64,000 bases of DNA from Cupriavidus pauculus (GTDB lineage Bacteria > Pseudomonadota > Gammaproteobacteria > Burkholderiales > Burkholderiaceae): NCBI RefSeq assembly GCF_008693385.1, contig NZ_CP044067.1, positions 1,958,501-2,022,500 of the forward strand, read 5' to 3'. This document shows positions 52,592-62,480 of the stretch, piece by piece (position 1 is the first letter of the stretch; each line of letters starts with the position of its first letter). Both the position numbers and the translations under genes were made by a program. The notes beneath the pieces are model-generated. The model ran no database searches, was not told the DNA's origin, and was given only the letters and a program-made list of their open reading frames with translations.

Positions 52592-55500
52592 ATGCCGGCC
52601 GAAACGGCTGGCATCGGCGCAACCGGATGCCGAAACGTGTCACGACGTGGCTGGATTCTCGCGGGCGTGGCGGTGGCCTTGTGTGGCGGTGCCTACATCG
52701 TCGTAAGCATCGTCGCGAACGAGGTTCGCACGTCGCAATGGCAGGCGCGCTACCTTGGCCGCCTCGGCAAGTCGTTGACATTTGAAGTCCAGCCCGGCCG
52801 CAGCGACAGCATACGGTTTCCCCATTCCGGACCCTACGACGAACGTCTCGGCTACGAGCGGCTGCCCGAGTTCGGCGAGCGCCTCGAAGCGCGCGGCTAT
52901 GTGCCGATTGCGCAGGCCCGCATGTCGCCCGACATGGTGCGGCTCATGGACGAAGGCATCTTCCCCGCGTATCGGGAGAAGAACCAGGCCGGCCTCGTCA
53001 TCCGCGACTGCAATGCACTGACGCTCGCCCTGGAGCGCTATCCGCAACGGCAATACGACGACTTCGAAGCGATCCCGCGCGTCCTTGTCGATGCGCTGCT
53101 GTACGTCGAAAACCAGAACCTGCTGCATCCCGAGTATCCGATGATGAACCCCGCCGTGGACTGGCGCCGGTTATCGCGCGCGGTGCTCGATCGCGGCATC
53201 CGTCTTGCGAACAGCTCGCATCAATCGCCGGGCGGCAGCACGCTCGCCACGCAGATCGAGAAGTACCGCCACTCGCCCGAAGGCAAGACGCAATCGGTGC
53301 CCGATAAATTCCGGCAGATGGCATCGGCCTCGCTGCGGGCCTATCTGGACGGCCCCGATACGCAGCGCGCGCGCGAGCGCATCGTTACCGATTACCTGAA
53401 CACCGTGCCCTTGTCCGCGCGCGCGGGCCATGGCGAAGTCAGCGGCATGGGCGACGGCCTGTGGGTCTGGTACGGCGAGGATTTCAACACCGTCAATGCG
53501 CTGCTGCGTCAGATGAATCCGCGCGACCCCACGCCGCGGCAGGCGCAGGCCTACAAACGCGCGCTGTCGCTGATCATCTCGCAGCGCCGCCCGTCGTTCC
53601 ATCTGCGCCGCGACGATACCAACCTCGACGCGCTCACCGCCAGCTACCTGCGCCTGCTGGCCGCGGCGGGCATCATCACGCCCGCGTTGCGGGACGCGGC
53701 GATCGCCGCGTCGCTGGACAAGGCCGCGCCGCCGGAACGCCCCGACCCGGCACCATGGATCACGCGCAAGGCCGTCAACCAGGTGCGCAACGATATCTCG
53801 CATCTGACGGGCATTGCCAGCCGCTACGACCTCGACCGGCTGGATCTGACCGTCGATAGCAGCATCAATCGCGAAGCGCAGCGCATCGTCACGGATACGC
53901 TGGTGCGCATGCGCAATCCGTCCGATGCACGCGCGATGGGCCTGTATGGCAAGAACATGCTGCGCGACAACGACGACCCATCGCGGCTCGTGGCGAGTTT
54001 CACCCTGTTCGAGCGCGTGGGTAACACGAGCCTCGTGCGTGTGCAGGCCGACAACGTAGACCAGCCGTTCGACATCAACAGCGGCGCGCGGCTCAACCTC
54101 GGTTCCACGGCCAAGCTGCGCACGCTCGTGACGTACCTGGAGGTCATCGGAGATCTGCATGCGCGCTACGCCGACGCCAGCCGCGAAACCCTGACCGCGC
54201 TGCAGGTGCCGCGGCAGGATGCGCTCACGCGCTGGGCCGTCGATTACCTGATCAAGGCCCGCACGCCACAGGAGCGCTCGCTCGACGCCATGCTCGAGGC
54301 GGCCATGGATCGCAAGTACTCCGGTAACGCGGGAGAGTCGTTCTACACCGGCGGCGGCATGCAGACATTCACGAACTTCGAGCGCTGGGAAGGCGAGCGC
54401 CAGATGACCGTGCGCGTGGGCTTCCAGTTCTCGGTCAACCTCGTGTTCATTCGCATGATGCGCGACATCGTGCGCTACGAGCTCTACCAGACCCACCCCG
54501 ACGCCGGCACGCTGCTCGAAGACCGAAGCTCGCCGGGGCGGCGCGTATGGCTCGAGCGTTTTGCCGATCAGGAAGGCAGCGCGTACATGACCGCGTTCTA
54601 CCAGCGCTACCGCGGCAAGACATCCGACGAACGGCTCAAGGTATTGCTCGACCGCGTGAAGATGCCCACGCCGCGCCTCACGGCGGTGCGGCTCTCGGTC
54701 ACGCTGCTGAGCGCGCGGCCGAACACCGACTACGACACGTTCGCGCGGACCGTGCAGGCGCGCATGCCCAAGGCGCACAAGCTCACCGACGAGGAACTGG
54801 AGGCGCTGTTCGCCAAGTACGGCAAGGACAAGTTCAACCTCAACGATCGCGGCTATCTGTCGCGCATCCATCCGCTCGAACTCTGGATGGTCGAGTATCT
54901 CGGCAATCATCCCGACGCGACGATTGCGGAGATCCTGGAGGCCAGCGCCTCGCAGCGGCAGGAAGTGTACGCATGGCTGTTCAAGACGCGCAGCAAGCTC
55001 GGGCAGGACGCCCGTATCCGCACGCTGCTCGAGCGCGACGCGTTCCATCGCATCGCCAGGCGCTGGCAGCGGCTCGGTTATCCGTTCGATACGCTCACGC
55101 CGTCCTATGCGACGTCGATCGGTGCGTCGGGCGATCGCCCGGCCGCGCTGGCGGAGCTCGCGGGCATCATCCTCAACGGCGGCATCGACGCGCAGCCGGC
55201 CGCGGTGCAGCGCCTCGACTTCGCCGCGGAGACGCCGTACGCGACCTACTATTCGCTGCAGCCGGGACAGGGCAAGCCGCTGATCGCGCCGGAGATTGCC
55301 ACCATCGTGCGCCGGTCGATGCTCGATGTGGTCGAGAACGGTACCGCGCGTTCCATCCGCGGGGCGTTCGTGCCGTCGGCCAAGGTGGGACAGCCGCCCG
55401 CCATGCCGCTCCCCATCGCAGGCAAGACGGGGACGGGCGACCAGCGCTTTCAGACCTACGGTCCGGGCGGACGCGTGATTTCCTCGCGCATCGTCAATCG

Positions 55501-55693
55501 TTCGGCGACGTTCGTATTCCTGCTGGGAGATCGGTATTTTGGGACGGTGACCATTCACGTACGGGAACCGTACGCGGTGCGCTATGCGTTCACGAGCGCG
55601 CTGGCGGTCCGGGTGTTGCGCACGCTCGCGCCGCAGGTCACCGCGATGGCGACGCCCGGCAGCGACGCGACCCTCCTGCGCTGCCGGAACTGA
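52592..55693 (+). CDS. Large class A penicillin-binding-like protein (GT51 plus transpeptidase)
   Basis: A 1033-residue inner-membrane peptidoglycan polymerase-type protein. TM helix WILAGVAVALCGGAYIVVSIVA (~20-42); GT51 domain ~160-300 (LLYVENQNLL, NPAVDWRRL, GGSTLATQIEKYRHS); transpeptidase ~420-1000 with SxxK (GSTAKLRTL), SxN (FSVNLVFIR) and KTG (AGKTGTGD). It is 200-250 residues longer than PBP1a/1b, mainly between SxN and KTG. In the GT51 active-site block the usual ED dyad reads EN. Present as an extra copy beside the housekeeping enzymes, which are not in this window. ATG 52592 follows GGGGA; GTG 52637 is possible. Confidence 0.85.
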   Translation: MPAETAGIGATGCRNVSRRGWILAGVAVALCGGAYIVVSIVANEVRTSQWQARYLGRLGKSLTFEVQPGRSDSIRFPHSGPYDERLGYERLPEFGERLEARGYVPIAQARMSPDMVRLMDEGIFPAYREKNQAGLVIRDCNALTLALERYPQRQYDDFEAIPRVLVDALLYVENQNLLHPEYPMMNPAVDWRRLSRAVLDRGIRLANSSHQSPGGSTLATQIEKYRHSPEGKTQSVPDKFRQMASASLRAYLDGPDTQRARERIVTDYLNTVPLSARAGHGEVSGMGDGLWVWYGEDFNTVNALLRQMNPRDPTPRQAQAYKRALSLIISQRRPSFHLRRDDTNLDALTASYLRLLAAAGIITPALRDAAIAASLDKAAPPERPDPAPWITRKAVNQVRNDISHLTGIASRYDLDRLDLTVDSSINREAQRIVTDTLVRMRNPSDARAMGLYGKNMLRDNDDPSRLVASFTLFERVGNTSLVRVQADNVDQPFDINSGARLNLGSTAKLRTLVTYLEVIGDLHARYADASRETLTALQVPRQDALTRWAVDYLIKARTPQERSLDAMLEAAMDRKYSGNAGESFYTGGGMQTFTNFERWEGERQMTVRVGFQFSVNLVFIRMMRDIVRYELYQTHPDAGTLLEDRSSPGRRVWLERFADQEGSAYMTAFYQRYRGKTSDERLKVLLDRVKMPTPRLTAVRLSVTLLSARPNTDYDTFARTVQARMPKAHKLTDEELEALFAKYGKDKFNLNDRGYLSRIHPLELWMVEYLGNHPDATIAEILEASASQRQEVYAWLFKTRSKLGQDARIRTLLERDAFHRIARRWQRLGYPFDTLTPSYATSIGASGDRPAALAELAGIILNGGIDAQPAAVQRLDFAAETPYATYYSLQPGQGKPLIAPEIATIVRRSMLDVVENGTARSIRGAFVPSAKVGQPPAMPLPIAGKTGTGDQRFQTYGPGGRVISSRIVNRSATFVFLLGDRYFGTVTIHVREPYAVRYAFTSALAVRVLRTLAPQVTAMATPGSDATLLRCRN

Positions 55694-55702
55694 AACGTTG
55701 CG

Positions 55703-55954
55703 TCAGCGTTTGCGCCGGACGAGGTCGTAGAGAAACAGCAGCACGATCGCGCCCACCACCGACGCAATCCATCCGGCCGGCTCGCCGGGCAGATACCAGC
55801 CAGCGGCGCGTCCGACATAACCCGCCACGATCGAACCGAGCACGCCGAGCAGGATCGTCATGATCCAGCCCATCTTGTCATCCCCAGGCTTGATCGCGCG
55901 CGCGATCAAGCCGACGACCAGTCCCACGAACACCGTACCGAGAAATGCCATCAT
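55703..55954 (-). CDS. GlsB/YeaQ/YmgE-family membrane stress protein
   Basis: An 83-residue protein with three hydrophobic segments and Gly-zipper spacing (GTVFVGLVVGLIARAI; MTILLGVLGSIVAGYVG; WIASVVGAIVLLFLYDLV), the 'transglycosylase-associated' family. Members are induced by acid or general stress; the name does not imply enzyme activity. AGGAG lies 7-8 nt before the double ATG (55954/55951). Convergent with the penicillin-binding-type gene (9-nt gap). Confidence 0.9.
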   Translation of the reverse strand: MMAFLGTVFVGLVVGLIARAIKPGDDKMGWIMTILLGVLGSIVAGYVGRAAGWYLPGEPAGWIASVVGAIVLLFLYDLVRRKR

Positions 55955-56024
55955 GATGCGACTCCTGTAACGGATGACGCCTCTCTCCCTCGGGGAGAGG
56001 GAGAGAAGCAGGGGGGCCTACACC

Positions 56025-58130
56025 TCAGGTCTTTCGCGAATTGATCACCGCCTCGGCAACGTTCGCCGGGGCCTCGGCATAGTGCTTGAACTCCATCGTG
56101 AACGTCGCACGGCCCTGCGTGAGCGAGCGCAGCGAGGTCGAGTAGCCGAACATCGTCGCGAGCGGCACCTCCGCGCGCACGATCTTGCCGCCACCGCCGG
56201 CAATGTCCTCCATGCCGTGCACGATACCGCGCCGCGAAGACAGATCGCCCATCACGTTACCCGTGAACTCTTCCGGCGTCTCCACTTCGACCGCCATCAT
56301 CGGCTCCAGCAGCACGGGCTTGGCGCGGCGCATGCCTTCCTTGAACGCCATCGACCCGGCCATGCGGAACGCGTTCTCGTTCGAGTCCACGTCGTGGTAC
56401 GAACCGAACACCAGCGTCGCCTTGACGTCGACGACCGGATAGCCGGCCAGCACACCGGTGTTCAGCGTCTCCCGAATGCCCTTGTCCACGGCCGGGATGA
56501 ACTCGCGCGGCACCACGCCGCCCTTGATCGCATCGACGAACTCGTACCCGCCGCCCTGCTGCAGCGGCTCGAGGTTCAGCACGACGTGGCCGTACTGGCC
56601 ACGACCGCCGGACTGCTTGACGAACTTGCCCTCGACGTCCTTGGCCGCGTTGCGGATCGTTTCGCGATACGCCACCTGCGGCTTGCCGACCGTGGCCTCG
56701 ACATTGAACTCGCGCCGCATGCGATCCACGAGGATTTCGAGGTGCAGCTCGCCCATGCCCGAGATGATGGTCTGGCCCGATTCCTCGTCCGTCGCCACGC
56801 GGAACGACGGATCTTCCTGCGCCAGGCGGTTGAGCGCGATGCCCATCTTCTCCTGGTCGGCCTTGGTCTTCGGCTCCACGGCCTGCGAGATCACGGGCTC
56901 GGGGAAGCTCATGCGCTCGAGGATGATGACGTGGTTCGGGTCGCAGAGGGTGTCGCCCGTGGTCGCTTCCTTGAGGCCCACGGCCGCGGCGATATCGCCC
57001 GCGCGCACTTCCTTGATCTCGTTGCGCACGTTCGCATGCATCTGCAGGATACGCCCGAGCCGTTCGCGCTTCTCCTTCACCGCGTTGTAGACGGTATCGC
57101 CGGATTCCACCACGCCCGAATAGACGCGGAAGAAGATCAGCTGGCCCACGAACGGGTCCGTCATGATCTTGAACGCCAGCGCCGAGAACGGTTCGTCGTC
57201 GCTCGGATGGCGCTCGGCTTCCTTGTCGTCCTCGGTGTGACCGAGAATGGCAGGCACGTCGGCAGGCGACGGCAGGTAGTCGATCACGGCGTCGAGCATC
57301 GTCTGCACGCCCTTGTTCTTGAAGGCGCTGCCGCATAGCATCGGCACGATCTCGCCCGCGATCGTACGCTGGCGCAGACCGGCCTTGATCTGGTCTTCGG
57401 TCAGCGTTTCGCCGCCCAGGTAGGCGTTGAGCAGATCCTCGTTGGCTTCCGCCGCCGCCTCGATCATCTTCTCGCGCCATTCCCCGGCCGTCGCCACGAG
57501 CTCGGCCGGAATGTCGCGGTATTCAAAGCGCACGCCCTGTGAAGCGTCGTCCCAGACCACCGCCTTCATCTTGACGAGGTCGACCACGCCCTGGAAGCCG
57601 TCCTCGGCGCCCACGGGAATCTGGATCGGCACGGCATTGCCTTTGAGCCGATCGACGATCTGCGTCTGCACGCGGAAGAAGTCGGCGCCCACGCGGTCCA
57701 TCTTGTTCACGAACGCGATGCGCGGCACCTTGTACTTGTTGGCCTGGCGCCAGACGGTTTCCGACTGCGGCTGTACGCCGCCCACGGCGTCGTACACCAT
57801 GCAGGCGCCATCGAGCACGCGCATCGAGCGTTCCACCTCGATCGTGAAGTCGACGTGTCCCGGCGTATCGATGATGTTGATGCGGTGCTCGGGGTAGTTG
57901 CCGGCCATGCCCTTCCAGAAGGCGGTGGTCGCGGCGGACGTGATCGTGATGCCGCGTTCCTGCTCCTGCTCCATCCAGTCCATGGTCGCCGCACCGTCAT
58001 GAACCTCGCCCAGCTTGTGGTTGACGCCGGTGTAGAACAGGATACGCTCGGTCGTCGTCGTCTTGCCGGCGTCGATGTGCGCACTGATACCGATGTTGCG
58101 GTAGCGTTCGATGGGGGTCTTGCGGGGCAC
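56025..58130 (-). CDS. fusA: Elongation factor G (stand-alone copy)
   Basis: A 701-residue GTPase that moves tRNA and mRNA on the ribosome. G1 [15 protein letters not shown], switch [12 protein letters not shown]3 DTPGHVDF, G4 [11 protein letters not shown], domain [14 protein letters not shown]-terminus [12 protein letters not shown]. True start is GTG 58130 ([14 protein letters not shown]) with AGGAGA 8 nt upstream; the ATG at 58157 is out. It is not next to rpsL-rpsG-tuf, so it is probably the second fusA copy; Cupriavidus and relatives often carry two. Confidence 0.96.
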   Translation of the reverse strand: MPRKTPIERYRNIGISAHIDAGKTTTTERILFYTGVNHKLGEVHDGAATMDWMEQEQERGITITSAATTAFWKGMAGNYPEHRINIIDTPGHVDFTIEVERSMRVLDGACMVYDAVGGVQPQSETVWRQANKYKVPRIAFVNKMDRVGADFFRVQTQIVDRLKGNAVPIQIPVGAEDGFQGVVDLVKMKAVVWDDASQGVRFEYRDIPAELVATAGEWREKMIEAAAEANEDLLNAYLGGETLTEDQIKAGLRQRTIAGEIVPMLCGSAFKNKGVQTMLDAVIDYLPSPADVPAILGHTEDDKEAERHPSDDEPFSALAFKIMTDPFVGQLIFFRVYSGVVESGDTVYNAVKEKRERLGRILQMHANVRNEIKEVRAGDIAAAVGLKEATTGDTLCDPNHVIILERMSFPEPVISQAVEPKTKADQEKMGIALNRLAQEDPSFRVATDEESGQTIISGMGELHLEILVDRMRREFNVEATVGKPQVAYRETIRNAAKDVEGKFVKQSGGRGQYGHVVLNLEPLQQGGGYEFVDAIKGGVVPREFIPAVDKGIRETLNTGVLAGYPVVDVKATLVFGSYHDVDSNENAFRMAGSMAFKEGMRRAKPVLLEPMMAVEVETPEEFTGNVMGDLSSRRGIVHGMEDIAGGGGKIVRAEVPLATMFGYSTSLRSLTQGRATFTMEFKHYAEAPANVAEAVINSRKT

Positions 58131-58310
58131 GGTGAATTCTCCTGGATAGGGCACCACGGGCCGTTAGCGTAGCACCAACGCGCGACTTTCGCGCGCGGCG
58201 GGCCGGCCGCCTCGGACGGCCTTGTCGGACGCCGCCCTACGGCGGTTGCGGTGCCGGGTCCCTACAATGTCGTGGTGATTTCATTGAAGACAAGATGAAA
58301 GGCGGATGCC

Positions 58311-59060
58311 ATGGGTAGTCGCAGGGATTTTCTTGTTTCGACGATGGCCGCCGGCGCCGGCCTGGCGGGATTCTGGGCGGCCGGTGGCGCCTGGGCGCAG
58401 GCAGCCGCAGCGCCGGGCGTCATGTTTTCGGCCGCGCAACCCGGCGGCGCGTTGCCGGCCGGCTGGCAGAACATGCCGGTCGTACGCGGCAAGACGCTGA
58501 CCCAGTACAGCCTGGTGGCCGACCAGGGCAAGACGGTGCTCCAGGCGGACGCGAAGGCGGCGGCCTCGGGGCTGCTGCACGAGGGGGACATCGATCTGTC
58601 CCGGACGCCGGTGGTGACCTGGCGCTGGAAGGCGTCGCCGATCCCGAACGCGGACAACAGCGTCAGCGACCGCGAGGATGCCCCGGCCCGGCTAGTGTTC
58701 TTCTTCGACGGCCAGGCGGACAAGCTGTCCATCGGCGAGCGCGCCGAGCAGCTCGCCGCCAGCATCGGCGGCGAAAAGCTGCCCTATGCCACGCTGATGT
58801 ATATCTGGACCGCGAGCGCCCCGCCGGGGACCGTCATTCCGAACCCGCACACCGGCCGCGTGCAGATGATCGCCGTCTCGGGCGCGCCGGGCGATGCCGG
58901 GAAATGGCTCAAGCTGCGTCGCAACGTCGTCAGCGACTTCGAAAAGGTCTTCCACGAGAAGCCCGGCAAGCTGACGGGCTACGGCATCCTGACGGATACC
59001 GACAATACCGGCGCCACCACGCGAGCGTGGTACGGCGATATCGCCTTCAAGGCAAACTAG
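58311..59060 (+). CDS. DUF3047 protein with Tat signal
   Basis: A 249-residue exported protein. The N-terminus MGSRRDFLVSTMAAGAGLAGFWAAGGAWA has a twin-arginine motif (SRRDFL), so it should be exported folded. The mature part follows DUF3047: LVADQGKTVLQADAKAAASGLL, VTWRWKASPIPNADNSVSDREDAPARLVFFFDG, ITDTDN-like GILTDTDNTGATTRAWYGDI. Beta-sandwich fold expected; function unknown. Ends 4 nt from the convergent lipoate ligase-like gene. Confidence 0.88.
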   Translation: MGSRRDFLVSTMAAGAGLAGFWAAGGAWAQAAAAPGVMFSAAQPGGALPAGWQNMPVVRGKTLTQYSLVADQGKTVLQADAKAAASGLLHEGDIDLSRTPVVTWRWKASPIPNADNSVSDREDAPARLVFFFDGQADKLSIGERAEQLAASIGGEKLPYATLMYIWTASAPPGTVIPNPHTGRVQMIAVSGAPGDAGKWLKLRRNVVSDFEKVFHEKPGKLTGYGILTDTDNTGATTRAWYGDIAFKAN

Positions 59061-59064
59061 GGGT

Positions 59065-59823
59065 TCAGTGCCCGGGCGGCGTGCTGCGCGCGATGCTGTC
59101 GCGCAGGGCGTCCGCCACGCGCGCGACCAGCGTGCGGTCGTCGAGGCCGTCCGCGGCGGCGCCGAGGGCCTCGCGCACACTGACCACCTTGGCCGGATCG
59201 TAGTGCCGGCCGCTGCCAATCGCGTCCTCGAACGCATTGGCCCGCGCATTGATCTCGACGGGATCGGCGGTCACGAGCAGCACCGCATGGGCAAGCACCA
59301 GATGCCGCTGGCCGTCCGCCGACTGGATCGCCGCGGGCGCGCGCCGCCAGTACTGCGCGGTCCCGGCAATCTTGCGGGCTGCGTCCATCGGCCCCCAGGC
59401 CAGGTTGTAGCGGCCGTCACAAAACGAACCCTCGACGGCCTGCCAGTGCGTGTCCACACCCACCGCGCGCAGGCCGTCGCCCAGCACCTCGCATAGCTGG
59501 ATGTACACGGGCTCCATCCAGCTGGCGGCGCCGCGCGGCAACATGTAGGCCAGGCTGATATTGAGGATGCCCGGGCCCTGCGGCACCAGTCCGCCGCCAG
59601 ACATGCGCAGCCAGACCGGACATCCCTGACCGGCGAAGGCCTCGCGGGCCGCCTCGACGCCAGGGGCGCGCAGATAGCTGCGCGGAATCACGAGCGCGAG
59701 CGGTGCTTCCCAGAGCTGCGCCACCGGACCGCGCGCGGCCGCGTCGAGCAACGCGAGTTCGCCCTGCAGCGGGTCGGCTTCCAGCGGATCGGGTATCGCG
59801 AAGGTAAAGGGCATGCCTTGCAT
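59065..59823 (-). CDS. Lipoate-protein ligase A-like protein
   Basis: A 252-residue member of the biotin/lipoate A/B ligase fold: VWLRMSGGGLVPQGPGILNISLAY (LplA RRxSGGGxVxH region, with L/M for one Arg), FCDGRYNLAW and RKIAGTAQYWRR (Lys of KIAG). It may activate free lipoate or transfer octanoyl/lipoyl groups. The C-terminal third is helical. Start MQGMPF 59823, or 59814. The first Arg of the motif is kept (R in WLRMSGGG) but the His is Gln (PQG), so activity should be tested. Confidence 0.82.
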   Translation of the reverse strand: MQGMPFTFAIPDPLEADPLQGELALLDAAARGPVAQLWEAPLALVIPRSYLRAPGVEAAREAFAGQGCPVWLRMSGGGLVPQGPGILNISLAYMLPRGAASWMEPVYIQLCEVLGDGLRAVGVDTHWQAVEGSFCDGRYNLAWGPMDAARKIAGTAQYWRRAPAAIQSADGQRHLVLAHAVLLVTADPVEINARANAFEDAIGSGRHYDPAKVVSVREALGAAADGLDDRTLVARVADALRDSIARSTPPGH

Positions 59824-59853
59824 TCTCGCTCAGAAGCCGACCCGCGGACGCGC

Positions 59854-60873
59854 TCAGTCGAGGCTGGGGCGCGATGGCGATTGCAGCGACCGCGCAATGT
59901 CGGCCGCCATCTCGAACGACTTCAACCGCGCGGCATGGTCGTAGATCATGCCGGTCAGCATGAGTTCGTCGGGCTGCAGATCATCGACAAAGCGCTGCAT
60001 GGCCTGCCGCACAGTGTCGGCACTGCCCACGGCCGAGCACGCGAGCGACCGGCGGATATGGTCGGCCTCGCTCGCATCCCACAGTCGCGTGATGTCGTCG
60101 ACGGGCGGCTTCAGCTGCCCCGGCGTGCCCCGGATCAGTGCAAGGAACTGCTGCTGCAGCGAACTGAACAGCCGCTGGCCTTCCTCGTCGGTGTCGGCCG
60201 CGAACACATTCAACCCCAGCATCACGTGCGGGCGGTCGAGCTGCTCCGAAGGCCGGAACGTACGGCGATACAGATCCACGGCCTGCCGCATGAAGCCCGG
60301 CGCGAAGTGGGAGGCGAACGCGAACGGCAAGCCCATCGCGGCGGACAGCTGCGCGCTGAACAGACTGGAGCCGAGCAGCCACAGCGGCACCTTGAGCCCG
60401 GCGCCAGGCACCGCGCGCACCCGCTGGCCGGGGCGCACGTCGTCGAAGAAGGCCTGCAGTTCCTCGACGTCCTGCGGGAACGTATCGGCGCTGTCGTGAC
60501 TCAACTGCCGGCGCAGCGCGCGGGCCGTGGCCTGGTCGCTGCCCGGCGCGCGTCCCAGGCCGAGGTCGATGCGGCCCGGATACAGCGAGGCGAGCGTGCC
60601 GAACTGCTCGGCGATCACCAGCGGCGAATGGTTGGGCAGCATGATGCCGCCCGAGCCCACGCGGATCGTCGATGTGCCATTGGCTACGTAGCCGATAAGC
60701 ACCGACGTGGCCGCGCTCGCGATACCGGGCATGTTGTGATGTTCGGCTAGCCAGAAGCGGCGATAACCAAGGCGTTCCGCGTGTTGGGCGAGGTCCAGCG
60801 AGTTGCGCATGGCCTGGCCCGCATCGCTGCCTTCCACGATCGGTGAAAGGTCGAGCAGGGAGTAGGGGGTCAT
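59854..60873 (-). CDS. LLM-class flavin-dependent oxidoreductase (luciferase-like)
   Basis: A 339-residue flavin monooxygenase-type protein with the signature [63 protein letters not shown], and C-terminal [23 protein letters not shown]. This is the YhbW/MsnO8-like subgroup common in bacteria; the substrate is unknown. It uses FMNH2 or F420-like cofactors by family. A strong inverted repeat lies 33 nt upstream of its ATG. Confidence 0.9.
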   Translation of the reverse strand: MTPYSLLDLSPIVEGSDAGQAMRNSLDLAQHAERLGYRRFWLAEHHNMPGIASAATSVLIGYVANGTSTIRVGSGGIMLPNHSPLVIAEQFGTLASLYPGRIDLGLGRAPGSDQATARALRRQLSHDSADTFPQDVEELQAFFDDVRPGQRVRAVPGAGLKVPLWLLGSSLFSAQLSAAMGLPFAFASHFAPGFMRQAVDLYRRTFRPSEQLDRPHVMLGLNVFAADTDEEGQRLFSSLQQQFLALIRGTPGQLKPPVDDITRLWDASEADHIRRSLACSAVGSADTVRQAMQRFVDDLQPDELMLTGMIYDHAARLKSFEMAADIARSLQSPSRPSLD

Positions 60874-60905
60874 TTTGGGGGGGGCGCGCGATGCGTGTCG
60901 CGGGA

Positions 60906-60941
60906 ATCGGTGACTACAGACGGGCTATGGTAATCACCGAT
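60906..60941. promoter_or_regulatory. 12-bp imperfect inverted repeat, likely operator of the LLM gene
   Basis: ATCGGTGACTAC (60906-60917) faces GTAATCACCGAT (60930-60941); 11 of 12 positions are complementary, with 24 nt between centres. Located between the DedA-rhodanese stop and the LLM gene start, upstream of the latter. Binding protein unknown. Confidence 0.5.
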
Positions 60942-60993
60942 GCGCGATCGTGCTGGCGACCCGAGAGACCCTGTAGGCCGTATGGTGACCGCG

Positions 60994-61971
60994 TTACTGC
61001 TGGGCCGCGGGTTGTGGCTGCTTGTCGTCCTTGGCCTGGCGCTGCGCGGCGATCGCCTCCTGCAGACGCTTCCATTCGTCGAAGCCCCCGGCCAGCGCCC
61101 AGGTGTTCTTGTAGCCAGCCACGCGCAGCCGTTCGGCCAGCACCGCGGCGGAATATTCATGCGGACAGGCACAGTAGATGACGATGTCGTCCGATACCGG
61201 GTAGTCGCCGAGGATATCCAGCGAAGCCTTGAGATCCATGACCAGCGCGCCTGGAATGCGCTCGATCGGCGAGGCGCCATAGGCGCGCACATCGACCACG
61301 AGCGGCAGCGTGCCGCTCGCGCGGCGGGTTTCCAGATCCATCACCGTCATGCGGGGCACGCGGCCCGCGCGGCGCAGCAGGCGAAAACGCTGCCAGAATC
61401 GCCAGGCGATAAACAGGCCGAACGCCCCGACTACCATGGCCAGCGCGATAGGACCGTAGGTGCTGAACGCCTCGAGGATCGTATCGACGAAATCGCTGAA
61501 GACCACGCCAGCCAGCAGGGCGCCACCGGCCCATACCAGCGCGCCGAGCGCGTCGTAGAACAAAAAGGTGTGAAGCGGCGTGTTGGTCATGCCCGCCATT
61601 GCCGTGGACAGCGCGCCGGCGCCGGGCAGCAGCTTCGCGAACACGAGGGAACGCGGTCCCACGCGCAGATACAGCGACTGTGTCTGACGGATGCAGCTAT
61701 CCGGAGAGATCGACACGCGGCAGATCGTGCGCAGCATCGGCTGGCCGAGGCGGCGGCCCGCGAAATACCAGGCGGTATCGGCAATCAGGCAGGCGGCCAC
61801 GACGGCGAGCAGCACCACGCCGATGGATGGTCCATCGACCTGCATCGATAGCGCGCCGGCGACGAACAGCATCGGATACGCGGGCACCGGCAGTCCCGCC
61901 TGTTCGGCGAGCACGCTCAGGAAAACCAGCGTCACCCCATGTCCGTCGAGCAGGCCTTGCAAATCGCCCAC
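60994..61971 (-). CDS. DedA-family membrane protein fused to a rhodanese domain
   Basis: A ~325-residue fusion. Residues 1-200: DedA/SNARE-associated (VTT) domain with E at LAEQAGLPVPAYPMLFVAGAL, ADTAWYFAGRRLG, FAKLLPGAGALSTAMAGMTNTPLHTFLFYDALGALVW. Residues ~215-310: rhodanese-like domain (VVDVRAYGASPIERIPGALVMDLKA ... DIVIYCACPHEYSAAVLAERLRVAGYKN). The active-site Cys is CACPHEY rather than CxxGxR. DedA proteins recycle undecaprenyl phosphate or maintain proton motive force. Start GTG 61971 has GAGGGG 8 nt upstream, better than GTG 61980 or ATG 62034. Confidence 0.87.
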   Translation of the reverse strand: MGDLQGLLDGHGVTLVFLSVLAEQAGLPVPAYPMLFVAGALSMQVDGPSIGVVLLAVVAACLIADTAWYFAGRRLGQPMLRTICRVSISPDSCIRQTQSLYLRVGPRSLVFAKLLPGAGALSTAMAGMTNTPLHTFLFYDALGALVWAGGALLAGVVFSDFVDTILEAFSTYGPIALAMVVGAFGLFIAWRFWQRFRLLRRAGRVPRMTVMDLETRRASGTLPLVVDVRAYGASPIERIPGALVMDLKASLDILGDYPVSDDIVIYCACPHEYSAAVLAERLRVAGYKNTWALAGGFDEWKRLQEAIAAQRQAKDDKQPQPAAQQ

Positions 61972-62077
61972 GGCAATCACCCCTCGGTAACCAGTACAGA
62001 CCGACAGTGTGCCAGTCCGATCTGTCTCTTGCACGCATGCCCTGTGAATAATGCGTTCAGATTCGTTAAACGGGCTG

Positions 62078-62470
62078 TTAAAAGATGCTGGATTTCGATG
62101 CCGCGTCGCCCGCGTCCGTCCCGATGGCCAGCCTGCGCAGTTCGGCGTCGAGTGCGCCAGCGGCTTCGAGGAACCGCGGCATGCGGCGGCGGATGGCGAC
62201 GGGTCTGGCGCGCCCGAGCGCCTGCTCGAGATCCTCCGCCGCGGCCACCATGGCCGGATACCGCGTCAGGCCGCCGCTGCCCTTGATGCGATGGACGTGC
62301 GAGGCAGCGGCCCGCCAGTCCCCGGCGTTCACGGCGCGCGAAAGCCCCGCCAGGTCCTCGGCCATGGCCTGGAGCAGCCGATCGACCAGTTCGCGGAAGA
62401 GCGCCCCGTCGCCGCGCGTGATGCCCCCCAGCGCCGGCCCGATATCGTTCGCGCCAATCCTGCCCGTCAT
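62078..62470 (-). CDS. Stand-alone Hpt (histidine phosphotransfer) protein
   Basis: A 130-residue helical protein with the Hpt site HVHRIKGSGGL (phosphorylated His near residue 60, followed by KGxGG). The rest fits a four-helix Hpt bundle (RELVDRLLQAMAEDLAGLSRAV; AAAEDLEQAL). It begins 10 nt after the response regulator stop, so they are cotranscribed. It should pass phosphate between a hybrid kinase and a response regulator. Confidence 0.85.
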   Translation of the reverse strand: MTGRIGANDIGPALGGITRGDGALFRELVDRLLQAMAEDLAGLSRAVNAGDWRAAASHVHRIKGSGGLTRYPAMVAAAEDLEQALGRARPVAIRRRMPRFLEAAGALDAELRRLAIGTDAGDAASKSSIF

Positions 62471-62480
62471 CGCGTGCCGC

